Part shown: in pieces, positions 53,856 to 62,021 of the stretch
How positions within the stretch are numbered: the stretch's first letter is position 1
How the letters are laid out: the number at the start of each line of letters is the position of its first letter
DNA from: an uncultured Bacteroidales bacterium
Lineage (GTDB): Bacteria; Bacteroidota; Bacteroidia; Bacteroidales; JAUNSR01
Length of the DNA: 62,021 nt
NCBI GenBank assembly: GCA_947074105.1
Contig: CAMTON010000009.1
Coordinates: forward strand, 1 to 62,021
Direction of reading: 5' to 3'
The notes under the pieces: model-generated
Database searches by the model: none
What the model saw: the letters and a program-made list of their open reading frames with translations, nothing else
Told to the model about the DNA's origin: nothing
Translations under genes and position numbers: made by a program

Positions 53856-53898
53856 AAAAAATCCATACTCAAAGATACTGCATTGAATATGGATTTTT
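53856..53898 (-). terminator. Terminator of the Mur-ligase-like gene
   Basis: An inverted repeat of about 16 bases with one mismatch (53857-53872 and 53883-53898) with a run of T on the minus strand. It separates the Mur-ligase-like gene from DUF4924, which would need its own promoter. Confidence 0.75.
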
Positions 53899-53913
53899 AA
53901 ATATATTATTTTT

Positions 53914-54810
53914 TTATTGAAAACTGTATTCGGAAATAGCTTTATAAAAATCCTGATCTTTTACCCCCATATGCCTGCAGGTGATTCTTGCTGCATTAAG
54001 ATTAATAAGAAAATCTTTAGTTGTATAGTTTATCTTATAGTTTCCGAATCGCGTCTGAAGCTGACAACCTGAGTTATCTTCTATAAATTTATGCTGTGTA
54101 AAAGGAATTGCTGTTATATCATCTCTTACTGTTTCTGCAAGTTTTAAAAGTGTAGTGTCATTTTCATTATAAATCAATTTTCCATTTTTCTCTATTGAAG
54201 AAAGGAGTTTACGATAGGAATCAGCTTCTTCATCTTTCAAAGATGATAGAACCAGGATATGAGGTCGGAAATATTCGTTCACAGGTTTTTTGACCACTGA
54301 AGAATAGCTTGTGTTATTTTCTATTACAGCCATTCTTGTATCATAGCTCCAGTTAACAGTGCAAAGGTTATTCTTATGAATAAGGTCACTGTCGTTATTA
54401 ACTACATAGTCAAAAAGGAGATTATTTTTTTCAAGAACATAGAAAATCATCTCTATTATAGAGCTCTCGGATTCAGGCTCTTTTACTATTACTCTTAGTT
54501 TATCTTTTATTTTTTTGAAAATATATTCCGGAAAAGTGAGGATATTGATATTTAACTCTTTAGCTCGCTGAATTTCAGGATTATCAGCTTCCAGATCGGA
54601 AGATGCTATAATATATTCACAATCGAAATTTAAAGAAAGCGGATGCCATCCTTCCGGATTATGGGCAAGACCGCACTGCTGCAATTTATTAATATCTTCT
54701 GCCGAAATATTTAAATAAGACATTGAAATTTCAACGCCTCTATTTTTTAATAAAACAGCAAGGTCGCAAAGATTAGAGTCAGCATTGGAGATGATATGGA
54801 TTCTTTTCAT
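53914..54810 (-). CDS. Degenerate Mur-ligase-like (Mpl/MurC-type) protein without P-loop
   Basis: A 298-residue protein. Its first 100 residues follow the MurC/Mpl Rossmann domain: RIHIISNADSNLCDLAVLLK, then VEISMSYLNISAEDI, and DCEYIIASSDLEADNPEIQRAKELNINILTFPEY, where active enzymes have the UDP-binding fold and the same NPEI block. At the position of the ATP-binding GTHGKTTT there is KEPESESSI (110-118). The C-terminus is shorter than the 450 residues expected, though FLINLNAARITCRHMGV resembles the hinge block before the third domain. It has probably lost ligase activity but kept a full, clean frame. I took ATG 54810 over 54828. Confidence 0.65.
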   Translation of the reverse strand: MKRIHIISNADSNLCDLAVLLKNRGVEISMSYLNISAEDINKLQQCGLAHNPEGWHPLSLNFDCEYIIASSDLEADNPEIQRAKELNINILTFPEYIFKKIKDKLRVIVKEPESESSIIEMIFYVLEKNNLLFDYVVNNDSDLIHKNNLCTVNWSYDTRMAVIENNTSYSSVVKKPVNEYFRPHILVLSSLKDEEADSYRKLLSSIEKNGKLIYNENDTTLLKLAETVRDDITAIPFTQHKFIEDNSGCQLQTRFGNYKINYTTKDFLINLNAARITCRHMGVKDQDFYKAISEYSFQ

Positions 54811-54893
54811 ATTGCCTTTAGTGAACAATTTTTAGTTACAATAACGGACGCGCGTAGGAAAAAGATTTAACAATATGAAATTATTATAATTTT

Positions 54894-55535
54894 TTAAGAA
54901 AAAAATTGTTTTAAGCCATATACGAAACCGATTATAGACACTATGACCATTACTATGGCAATAATTTTATTTACAAGGAAAAGACTTCTTAACTTAAAAT
55001 GAGCACGCACTTTATTCATAATCCAAGTGATAAATATCCACCAGGACAGAGCACCTAAAGCTATTGATAAATAACCTATGGTATATTGAGAGACATTATT
55101 GGCAGATAGAAGGAAGTTTGTTCTTGCGAAAAGCGCAAGATAGAAGAAGATTATCATCGGATTGGATAGGGTAAGAATCATTCCGGTGATAAAATACTTA
55201 AAGTAAGATGATTTAGATGTATGGGAGGTATTTATATCCTTAACAGGATTCTTTTTCCACAGATAGATCCCGAATATAAAAATTATGACGCTGCCTACAA
55301 CCTGCAGGGCCGATCCGTTGGAAGAAATAAAATCTACAATGAAAGAAAGACCCAGTCCTGAGACAAGTGCATAGATAAGATCGGATACGGCAGCTCCGAA
55401 ACCTGTTAATATGCCGGCATTACGTCCATTGTTTAATGTACGCTGTATCACAAGAACCCCTATCGGACCTAATGGTGCGGAGATAAGTATTCCTATAATC
55501 ACTCCCCATAAAACAGTATGAAACATCCAATCCAC
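54894..55535 (-). CDS. LysE/RhtB family amino acid exporter
   Basis: A 213-residue LysE-family protein with six hydrophobic segments. The start LWGVIIGILISAPLGPIGVLVIQRTLNNGRNAG is the usual APLGP-GPxG-like motif, followed by TGFGAAVSDLIYALVSGLGL. The charged break and later segments fit RhtB/LysE proteins, exporters of amino acids and related metabolites. It is 65-85 bases upstream of the Mur-ligase-like gene on the same strand. Its promoter lies in the 367-base gap before purL. Confidence 0.88.
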   Translation of the reverse strand: MDWMFHTVLWGVIIGILISAPLGPIGVLVIQRTLNNGRNAGILTGFGAAVSDLIYALVSGLGLSFIVDFISSNGSALQVVGSVIIFIFGIYLWKKNPVKDINTSHTSKSSYFKYFITGMILTLSNPMIIFFYLALFARTNFLLSANNVSQYTIGYLSIALGALSWWIFITWIMNKVRAHFKLRSLFLVNKIIAIVMVIVSIIGFVYGLKQFFS

Positions 55536-55902
55536 GTTATCTAAAATCTCTAATAAAAATTAATCCAACTTATTATTTATAATAAAGTCAGAACAAATAT
55601 TTTGTGTAAATTAATGCAAATATAATTTTAAATTTCATGTATTCATAACCGTAATTCCAATTATTCCGCATTAATGAAATTAACGCCCCTTATTCTATGC
55701 AATGAAACATTCTCTTTTTCAGCATAAAGGAACATTTCCTAATATTAAAATGTATTTTTAATTATTGAGTTCTGAATTTACGTTGTATTATTTTTTTTTA
55801 AGGTCATATTTGTTTAATTTTGTGCCCGAAAAGAGAGAACGTCTATTTTTGACGTCTATCACAATATCTGGAATGCTTTATTAAATAAGAATAAATAAAA
55901 CA
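55536..55902. other. Divergent intergenic stretch before purL
   Basis: Contains the purL -7 element at 55815-55822 and presumably the LysE promoter on the other strand. I recognised no purine riboswitch and no PurR-like palindrome. Confidence 0.45.
55815..55822 (+). promoter_or_regulatory. -7 element of purL
   Basis: TAATTTTG matches TAnnTTTG, 81 bases before the purL ATG. A TTTG lies only six bases upstream, and no -33 element is at the normal distance. Confidence 0.45.
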
Positions 55903-58900
55903 ATGATTCTTTTCTTCGAAACTCCTTCCCAAAGTGTGATCGCAGTAAATGCTGATCATAATCTTTCATCACAAGAAATTAACAAACTAAGCTGGCTGTT
56001 CGGCGATGCCAAGGCCTTAACACAAGACCGTATTGACGGATGGTTTGTGGGTCCGCGCAAAGAAATGATTACTCCTTGGAGTACGAATGCTGTTGAAATC
56101 ACTCAGAACATGGGTCTTACGGGCATTCTTCGCATTGAGGAATTTTTCAAAGCGAATTCTAAAGATACAGAACACGATCCTATGCTTCAACGCATTTACG
56201 AAGGTCTGAATCAGGACATCTTTACTATCAACAAAAAACCTGAACCGATATTATTTATCGAAAATATCGAAGAATATAATGTTCAGGAAGGGCTTGCTCT
56301 TAGTGACGACGAGATTGACTACCTTAACAAGGTGAGCGAAAGAGTCGGCAGAAAACTTACAGACAGCGAGGTTTTCGGATTCTCTCAGGTTAACTCGGAA
56401 CATTGCCGTCACAAAATATTCAACGGAATTTTTGTAATCGACGGTGAGGAAAAAGAATCTTCATTATTCAAACTGATCAAAAAAACTTCTGAGCACAATC
56501 CGAATAAGCTTGTTTCTGCTTATAAAGATAATGTAGCTTTCAACGAAGGTCCGGTCGTAGAACAGTTTGCTCCGGTAAATCCGGAAAAACCTGATTTCTT
56601 TGAAATAAGAGATATCAAAACAGTTATTTCCCTTAAAGCGGAAACTCATAACTTTCCTACTACAGTAGAACCATTCAATGGCGCTGCAACAGGAACAGGC
56701 GGTGAAATCAGAGACCGTCTTGGCGGAGGTAAAGCATCTCTTCCTATTGCGGGTACTGCTGTATATATGACTTCTTATCCAAGAACAAAAGATTCCAGAG
56801 GATGGGAATCAGCAATGGCTGAACGTCAGTGGCTTTATCAGACTCCGGAACAGATTCTTGTTAAGGCTTCTAACGGTGCTTCCGATTTCGGAAATAAATT
56901 CGGACAGCCTCTTATCTGCGGATCTCTTCTTACTTTCGAACATGAAGAAAACAACAAGAAATTTGCATTCGATAAAGTTATCATGCTTGCAGGTGGTGTT
57001 GGTTACGGAACTCTTCGTGACGCATTAAAAGGAGAACCGGTTCCTGGTGAAAAAGTAGTTGTAATGGGTGGTGATAACTACCGTATCGGTATGGGCGGTG
57101 GCGCCGTTTCATCTGTTGAGACAGGTGTTTTCGACAATGCTATCGAACTAAATGCCGTACAGCGTGCTAATCCTGAAATGCAGAAACGTGCGGCGAACGT
57201 TGTGCGTGCACTTTCTGAATCAGAAAACAATCCTATCATTTCAATCCATGACCATGGCGCAGGTGGGCATCTTAATGCTCTTTCTGAGCTTATTGAAACT
57301 ACCGGTGGTATCATACATATGGATAAACTTCCTGTAGGAGATCCTACTCTTTCAGCTAAAGAAATTGCAGGAAATGAGTCTCAGGAACGTATGGGTATGC
57401 TTATCAAAGAAGAAGATATCGACAGAGTAAAACAGATCGCTGATCGTGAAAGAGCTCCTTTCTATGTTGTTGGTGAAACGACTAATGATATGAAATTTGT
57501 TTTCGAGCAAGCAGACGGTTCTCGTCCTATCGACCTTAAACTTGAAGATATGTTCGGAAAAGCTCCTCGTACAGTATTAAAAGACAATACTGTAAAAGAA
57601 GAGTTTAAAGATGTAGAATATAAAAAAGAAAACCTTCAGGAGTATGTAGAAAATGTACTTCGTCTTGAAGCTGTAGCTTGTAAAGACTGGTTGACTAATA
57701 AAGTTGACCGTTCTGTAACAGGTAAGATTGCTCGTCAGCAGTGTCAGGGTGAACTTCAGTTGCCATTGAGTGACTGTGGTGTCGTTTCTCTTGACTATCG
57801 CGGAAAAGCAGGTATTGCTACTTCTATCGGTCATGCACCTCAGGTTGCTATTGTAAACCCTGAAGCAGGTTCGGTAATGGCAACAGCTGAAGCACTTACA
57901 AATCTTGTTTTCGCACCTCTTACAGAAGGACTTACAAGTATCTCTCTTTCTGCTAACTGGATGTGGCCTTGTAAGAATGAAGGTGAAGATGCTCGTCTTT
58001 ACAAAGCTGTTGAAGCTTGTTCTGATTTTGCTTGTGCTCTAGGAATAAATATCCCTACCGGTAAAGATTCTCTTTCTATGACTCAGAAATACGGACAGGA
58101 AAAAGTTTATTCTCCAGGATGTGTGATCATCTCTGCAGGTGCTGAGGTTTCTGACGTTAAGAAAGTTGTTTCTCCTGTCGTTCAGAATGACAAGAATGCT
58201 CCTCTTTATTATATCGATTTCTCTTTCGATGCATTAAAACTTGGTGGTTCTGCATTCGCACAGTCTTTAAATACTCTTGGTAAAGAAACTCCTACTGTTC
58301 AGAATTACGAATATTTTGCTGATGCATTCGAAACTGTACAGAAATTAATCAATGATGGTCTGGTATCTGCAGGTCATGATATTTCTGCAGGTGGTATGAT
58401 TACGACTCTTCTTGAGATGACTTTTGCCAATACAAAAGGAGGTCTTAACATCAATCTTTCTGCAATTGCAGAAAAAGATATCGTAAAAGTACTATTCAGC
58501 GAAAATCCGGGTGTTATCATTCAGATTAACAATCCTGCAAAAGCTGAAGATATTATGGAAGAAGCGGGGATTGCATTCCTTAAGATAGGTACTGTTTCTG
58601 ACAAACGTACTGTAGAGATCAAAAAAGATAAAGAAACTTTCTCATTCGATATTGACGCTTTACGTGATGTATGGTATGAGTCTTCTTATCTTCTTGACCG
58701 TCGTCAGAGCACAGAAGCTCTTGCTCTTGACAGATATAATAATTATAAAAATCAACCTCTTGAAATCGCGTTTAACACAGGTTTCGAAGGAAAACTATCT
58801 CAGTATGGTATTTCTGCCGACAGACGCGAAAAAAGCGGTGTGAAAGCAGCAATTATCAGAGAGAAAGGTGTTAACGGTGATAGAGAAATGGCTTATTCAC

Positions 58901-59592
58901 TATACCTTGCAGGTTTCGATGTTAAGGATGTTCATATGACAGACCTTATCAGCGGAAGAGAAACTCTTGAGGATGTTAACATGATAGTATTCTGTGGTGG
59001 ATTCTCTAATTCTGACGTTTGCGGTTCAGCAAAAGGATGGGCAGGAGGATTCTTGTGGAATGAAAAGGCTAAAAAAGCTCTTGATAATTTCTACGCTCGT
59101 CCTGACACATTATCTCTTGGTATCTGTAACGGTTGTCAGCTTATGGTAGAACTTGGTCTTCTTACACCTGAAGATGAAGTTAAACCTAAGATGCTTCACA
59201 ATAACTCTCATAAGTTTGAGTCTAACTTCGTTGGTCTTTCTATTCCGTCTAACAACTCTGTAATGTTCGGGTCTCTTTCAGGATCCAAACTTGGTGTATG
59301 GGTTGCTCACGGTGAAGGAAAATTCTCTCTTCCTAAAGGAATCGAAGGATATAACGTTATCGCTCAATACAACTATGATGCTTATCCTGCTAATCCAAAC
59401 GGTTCTCCTGCAGGAGTTGCAGGTATTGCTTCTAAAGATGGCCGTCACCTTGCAATGATGCCACATCTTGAAAGAGCAATCTTCCCATGGCAGTGTGCTT
59501 ATTATCCAAATGAACGTAAATCTGATGAGGTAACTCCATGGATTGAGGCATTTGTAAATGCACGTAAATGGGTTGAAGCTAATGCTAAATAA
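55903..59592 (+). CDS. purL: Phosphoribosylformylglycinamidine synthase, large single-chain type
   Basis: A 1229-residue PurL that makes FGAM from FGAR, glutamine and ATP in purine synthesis. The single-chain length and order match the gammaproteobacterial/eukaryotic type: N-terminal domain, FGAM synthetase domain with SEHCRHKIFNG (about 165-175) and ETHNFPTTVEPFNGAATGTGGEIRDR, its repeated second half, and a C-terminal glutaminase with LSLGICNGCQLM, whose Cys is the nucleophile, and MMPHLERAIFPW, carrying the catalytic His. Codon use is skewed towards T-ending codons (GTT, CTT, CGT), consistent with high expression. It is monocistronic with its own terminator. Confidence 0.97.
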   Translation: MILFFETPSQSVIAVNADHNLSSQEINKLSWLFGDAKALTQDRIDGWFVGPRKEMITPWSTNAVEITQNMGLTGILRIEEFFKANSKDTEHDPMLQRIYEGLNQDIFTINKKPEPILFIENIEEYNVQEGLALSDDEIDYLNKVSERVGRKLTDSEVFGFSQVNSEHCRHKIFNGIFVIDGEEKESSLFKLIKKTSEHNPNKLVSAYKDNVAFNEGPVVEQFAPVNPEKPDFFEIRDIKTVISLKAETHNFPTTVEPFNGAATGTGGEIRDRLGGGKASLPIAGTAVYMTSYPRTKDSRGWESAMAERQWLYQTPEQILVKASNGASDFGNKFGQPLICGSLLTFEHEENNKKFAFDKVIMLAGGVGYGTLRDALKGEPVPGEKVVVMGGDNYRIGMGGGAVSSVETGVFDNAIELNAVQRANPEMQKRAANVVRALSESENNPIISIHDHGAGGHLNALSELIETTGGIIHMDKLPVGDPTLSAKEIAGNESQERMGMLIKEEDIDRVKQIADRERAPFYVVGETTNDMKFVFEQADGSRPIDLKLEDMFGKAPRTVLKDNTVKEEFKDVEYKKENLQEYVENVLRLEAVACKDWLTNKVDRSVTGKIARQQCQGELQLPLSDCGVVSLDYRGKAGIATSIGHAPQVAIVNPEAGSVMATAEALTNLVFAPLTEGLTSISLSANWMWPCKNEGEDARLYKAVEACSDFACALGINIPTGKDSLSMTQKYGQEKVYSPGCVIISAGAEVSDVKKVVSPVVQNDKNAPLYYIDFSFDALKLGGSAFAQSLNTLGKETPTVQNYEYFADAFETVQKLINDGLVSAGHDISAGGMITTLLEMTFANTKGGLNINLSAIAEKDIVKVLFSENPGVIIQINNPAKAEDIMEEAGIAFLKIGTVSDKRTVEIKKDKETFSFDIDALRDVWYESSYLLDRRQSTEALALDRYNNYKNQPLEIAFNTGFEGKLSQYGISADRREKSGVKAAIIREKGVNGDREMAYSLYLAGFDVKDVHMTDLISGRETLEDVNMIVFCGGFSNSDVCGSAKGWAGGFLWNEKAKKALDNFYARPDTLSLGICNGCQLMVELGLLTPEDEVKPKMLHNNSHKFESNFVGLSIPSNNSVMFGSLSGSKLGVWVAHGEGKFSLPKGIEGYNVIAQYNYDAYPANPNGSPAGVAGIASKDGRHLAMMPHLERAIFPWQCAYYPNERKSDEVTPWIEAFVNARKWVEANAK

Positions 59593-59614
59593 ATTTCAAC
59601 TTTTCATATTATTT

Positions 59615-59645
59615 AAGGCAGCCCGAAAGGCTGCCTTTTTTATTG
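59615..59645 (+). terminator. Terminator of purL
   Basis: A perfect 9-base inverted repeat (59615-59623 and 59629-59637) with a CGAAA loop and a T run, 22 bases after the stop codon. Confidence 0.92.
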
Positions 59646-59997
59646 TATAATAACTTATACATAAGATGCACAAATGTTTTAGCTAACCTTCTTAGCTACC
59701 TTTTTTATTATATATTACTTTATAGCATTTATGTAGGCCATTTCTAAAGTCGTTCTTCCGGCTGTATTTTTTATAATATTTACTTATACAATTACCCGAT
59801 TCCCGATCAGATTGTAATGGATTGGATTCAATTATTCTTATACTATAACTTAAATAAGGAACAAATAATCAGTTTTAAATCAAATATCAGATTTATAAAA
59901 TTCTTCTCTTTTTAAACGTATATAAAGGATTGTCCTATAATAAAAGGAGATATATAAATTGTGTTCAAAATTTAGAGATGCAATAATTGTCAGCAGA

Positions 59998-60175
59998 AAA
60001 ACAAACATGGATATTAGTAGAAAAAGATATAGAGCTATCTCAATCGAAAGACTCTGAAGGTTGCTGAGAATGGTTATCAATAGAAAAAGATCTATAGAGA
60101 CATCGTTTCTTCTGCAATAGGAAGGAAAAACGGACATGGATAATTAGTAAGGAAAGAAGTAATAGAACATCTGAT
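59998..60175. repeat. Degenerate direct repeats in the gene-free stretch
   Basis: Three related segments start at about 59998, 60067 and 60127. They share an ATGG(A/T)TAnnAnTAG-like start, GAAAAAGATnTATAGAG in the first two, and an end near ACATC or TATC. Copies differ at many positions. Unit spacing is about 60-70 bases. The origin is unknown. Confidence 0.4.
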
Positions 60176-60707
60176 AGGAATTTAAAGGAAAGTATTACAC
60201 ATTTATTGAGGTTAGGTTTTCTTTTTGAATACGTTTAATAAATACTTCTATGTTATAATCTTTAATAGTTATACTAATTAAAACAGCATAATAATTCATT
60301 CTGAATTATGAGGTCTTGCAGATAAACTGCATAATATCTTCATTTAAAGCAATCGTATCGCATTTTAAAGACAAAATCAGGCAATTACATTACCGAAGTG
60401 AAATAATGCAATAATCTGCGTTTATATGCATATTCTGAGTATTCCTGTATACCAGACACTGTAGTTTATGTCAGACACAAAGTTATTCTGAGAATATAAG
60501 ATACAATACCGTCCTGTGACACCACGAAATTTAATGAAAACAATAAACATAAATCTTATAAACAGTCAATATAATATTACCCTGAGATAACTTTCAGAGT
60601 TTGTTATGCTCACTATTCGATAACAGGCACAGAATAAATAAAAGTAAAATTGGAACCTAAAAAAGAGTTACGATGTTATAACCTAAGATTTATTTGCTTT
60701 TATTACA

Positions 60708-61499
60708 ATGGAAAACTTAGAAGAATTCTCTTTACATAAGAAAAAAGATATTTCGCAGCCGGTTTATGTCGATGCGAAAGGATCGCAGTGTCCCGGTCCT
60801 GTTGTGACTCTTAAAGATCATTTTAAAGACGTTGCTATTGGACAGAAATTAATAATTGAATCTACTGATCCCGGATTCAGAAGTGATATTGTCGCCTGGT
60901 GTAATGTTACCGGAAATACTTTGATTGAATTAATTACCGAAAATGATAATATCATCAAAGCGACAATTCTGAAAAATAAAGAATTGGGGACTTTAGAAAC
61001 GCCGGAAAAAAATGACGAAATGACAATTATCGTTTTCAGTGAAGAAATGGACAAGGGATTTGCGGCATTTAATATTGCTCTCGGAGCCTTAAGTATGGGA
61101 ATTAAGGTGAATATGTTTTTCACTTTCTGGGGCCTGTCACTGATAAAAAAGCCATCCGTTAGTGCTTCAGATAAAGACAATGGTACTGATCCAGGAAAAA
61201 AATCCGATAACAAACCTTCTATGCTTCCGAAAGATGATGAATCTCTGCCTTTATCTCATGACAATCCTACCGGAACAGGATCGAAAATGATGGAACAGAT
61301 TATGGCCTCTAAAAACATCCCGAGTCTGGACTTTATGATTCATTTGGCCAAATATGAAGGTGTGAAATTCACAGCTTGTCAGATGTCAATGGAAGTACTT
61401 GGAATAACAAAAGAAGACCTTATTGACGGAGTCGGACTTGCCGGAGTTGCTTCAATGATAGAAGATGCACGAAAGTCCAACATGAATTACTTCATTTAA
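60708..61499 (+). CDS. TusA-DsrE2 fusion protein (sulphur-carrier and peroxiredoxin-like family)
   Basis: A 263-residue fusion. The N-terminal TusA/SirA domain holds the sulphur-accepting Cys28 in QCPGPVVTL. From about residue 100 a DsrE/DsrF-like (DsrE2) domain starts DEMTIIVFSEEMDKGFAAFNIALGA and runs to a conserved Cys near 224 in FTACQMSMEVLGI, followed by GVGLAGVASM. A hydrophilic insertion (about 150-195) interrupts the middle. Such fusions accompany persulphide-handling systems with rhodanese and CoA-disulphide reductase. A thioredoxin-like gene follows 74 bases later. Membrane association of the central hydrophobic helix is possible. Confidence 0.82.
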   Translation: MENLEEFSLHKKKDISQPVYVDAKGSQCPGPVVTLKDHFKDVAIGQKLIIESTDPGFRSDIVAWCNVTGNTLIELITENDNIIKATILKNKELGTLETPEKNDEMTIIVFSEEMDKGFAAFNIALGALSMGIKVNMFFTFWGLSLIKKPSVSASDKDNGTDPGKKSDNKPSMLPKDDESLPLSHDNPTGTGSKMMEQIMASKNIPSLDFMIHLAKYEGVKFTACQMSMEVLGITKEDLIDGVGLAGVASMIEDARKSNMNYFI

Positions 61500-61573
61500 A
61501 TATATAATTATAGTCTTTTCTAAAACAAAAGATATTTTCCCTGATACAGAATAATAATTCTAATTTTAATATT

Positions 61574-61927
61574 ATGGTTAAAGATATGGATACTTCTCTT
61601 TTTGAAGAGAAGATATTAGATTTAAGCAAAGGAGAGGACGCTCAGCTTATTGTCGATAAAGATACTATTATTGAATTTTGGGTAACATGGTGTCCCCACT
61701 GCAAAGCAATGAAAGAACCCTATGAACACATCAGTGAAATGTTTAAGGAAATTGATTGCTACAGGATAGAAATGGAACAATATCCTGATCTTGCTAATAT
61801 TTTTGAAGTAGAAAGTTTCCCTACTTTTGTTTTTATACGTAAAGACGGAGATGTAGAGAAGTGGGTTGGAGAAGTTCCTGAAGAAGATCTTATCAATATT
61901 ACTAAAAAGGCATTCGGAATGTCATGA
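61574..61927 (+). CDS. Thioredoxin-like protein
   Basis: A 117-residue thioredoxin-fold protein. The active site is WCPHC (Cys40 and Cys43) in IIEFWVTWCPHCKAMK, with the cis-Pro in ESFPTFVFI. CPHC is the DsbA-like rather than CGPC thioredoxin sequence, suggesting a more oxidising redox potential. No signal peptide is present, so the protein is cytoplasmic. It probably reduces or exchanges with the upstream TusA-DsrE2 protein, given the shared strand and spacing of 74 bases. A terminator follows. Confidence 0.85.
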   Translation: MVKDMDTSLFEEKILDLSKGEDAQLIVDKDTIIEFWVTWCPHCKAMKEPYEHISEMFKEIDCYRIEMEQYPDLANIFEVESFPTFVFIRKDGDVEKWVGEVPEEDLINITKKAFGMS

Positions 61928-61933
61928 TAAAAC

Positions 61934-61965
61934 AAAAGGATATCTTTTTCAAGATATCCTTTTTA
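61934..61965. terminator. Terminator between the thioredoxin-like gene and tRNA-Gly
   Basis: A perfect 13-base inverted repeat (61934-61946 and 61951-61963) with a TTTC loop and T runs on both strands. It lies 6 bases after the thioredoxin-like stop and just beyond the tRNA 3' end on the other strand. Confidence 0.88.
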
Positions 61966-61970
61966 TTTTG

Positions 61971-62021
61971 AGCGAAAAACGGGACTCGAACCCGCGACCC
62001 CAACCTTGGCAAGGTTGTGCT
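61971..62021 (-). tRNA. tRNA-Gly(GCC), partial at window edge
   Basis: The minus strand carries the 3' two thirds of a tRNA. The anticodon loop TTGCCAA is closed by the stem CAACC/GGTTG; the anticodon GCC (plus-strand 62008-62010) reads glycine codons GGC/GGT. The T arm GCGGG-TTCGAGT-CCCGT, the 3' acceptor half TTTTCGC and discriminator T follow. CCA is not encoded. The D arm and 5' acceptor lie outside the window. Confidence 0.88.

Larger units (their letters stand above)
59593..60707. other. 1.1-kb stretch without recognised genes
   Basis: After the purL terminator there is no credible coding frame; an 85-codon minus-strand frame at 59880-60137 has no recognisable content. A degenerate repeat cluster lies at about 59998-60175. 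The rest is AT-rich and presumably includes the promoter of the TusA-DsrE2 gene. A decayed gene or a long untranslated region are both possible. Confidence 0.5.

Noticed and set aside
53914-54810. Possible frameshifted Mpl pseudogene
   Set aside because: The frame is continuous with normal codon use and a terminator follows, so a stable, altered protein is more likely than a broken gene.
59880-60137. 85-codon minus-strand frame after purL
   Set aside because: Hydrophobic but without a start context or plausible domain, and it lies across the degenerate repeats; probably chance.
1-62021. CRISPR array, insertion sequence or integrated element
   Set aside because: No regular spacer-repeat array, transposase, integrase or direct-repeat-flanked block was found in the read of either strand.

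Overview
The window looks like a chromosomal segment of a low-GC member of the Bacteroidota, most likely order Bacteroidales. The evidence is the gene content (RluF with a basic tail, a DUF4835/PorD-like protein beside recN and coaBC, DUF4924, Bacteroidetes-type AddB, a FadL/OmpP1 outer-membrane protein, a cambialistic-type superoxide dismutase), the absence of Shine-Dalgarno-like leaders, and repeated Bacteroidetes-type -7 elements (TAnnTTTG) upstream of genes. No insertion sequence, prophage, CRISPR array or rRNA operon was seen. The assignment below order level is not resolved.

Layout. 1-6730: a TetR-controlled six-gene export operon (TolC-like outer-membrane factor, lipoprotein adaptor, two ABC ATPases, two ABC-2 permeases), related in plan to YbhFSR. 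6.8-12.6 kb: an Lrp/AsnC regulator, a small membrane protein, metF, an exported Fe/Mn superoxide dismutase, rluF and an orphan AAA ATPase. 13.0-15.8 kb: a three-gene glycosyl-transfer cluster (DPM1-like GT2, a single-span protein, a GT-C-like membrane protein). 16.1-18.2 kb: an ATP-grasp-like protein and a D-2-hydroxyacid dehydrogenase. 18.2-28.5 kb, all minus strand: ridA, rlmB, recN, DUF4835, coaBC, a DEDDh exonuclease, dnaN, menE, a lipoprotein and a DUF3859-like protein. 28.7-38.3 kb: an ion-channel protein with a non-canonical filter, small hypothetical proteins, a biotin carrier and carboxyltransferase pair, def, ruvX, a large TPR protein and a beta-helix-like repeat protein without a signal peptide. 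38.3-44.4 kb: addB, an orphan ThiS-like protein lacking the terminal Gly-Gly, and an OPT transporter. 44.5-55.5 kb: DUF2461, FadL-like porin, a low-complexity exported protein, prmA, a GlsB/YeaQ protein, an MTA/SAH nucleosidase, prfC, DUF4924, a Mur-ligase-like protein that has lost its P-loop, and a LysE exporter. 55.9-62.0 kb: purL, a 1.1-kb gene-free stretch, a TusA-DsrE2 fusion with a thioredoxin-like protein, and the 3' part of a tRNA-Gly(GCC) running off the right edge.

Most units are short operons closed by strong inverted-repeat terminators, many serving convergent genes. The items most worth following up are: the P-loop-less Mpl/MurC-like protein, the ThiS-like protein without its C-terminal diglycine, the channel with GCA in place of GYG, the cytoplasmic beta-helix-like protein, a lipoprotein whose 3' end is set by an A11 tract, a candidate small RNA downstream of DUF4924, and a long hairpin without a U tract after prmA. 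None of these amounts to a proven new system; they are single-gene or single-locus oddities in a largely housekeeping region.
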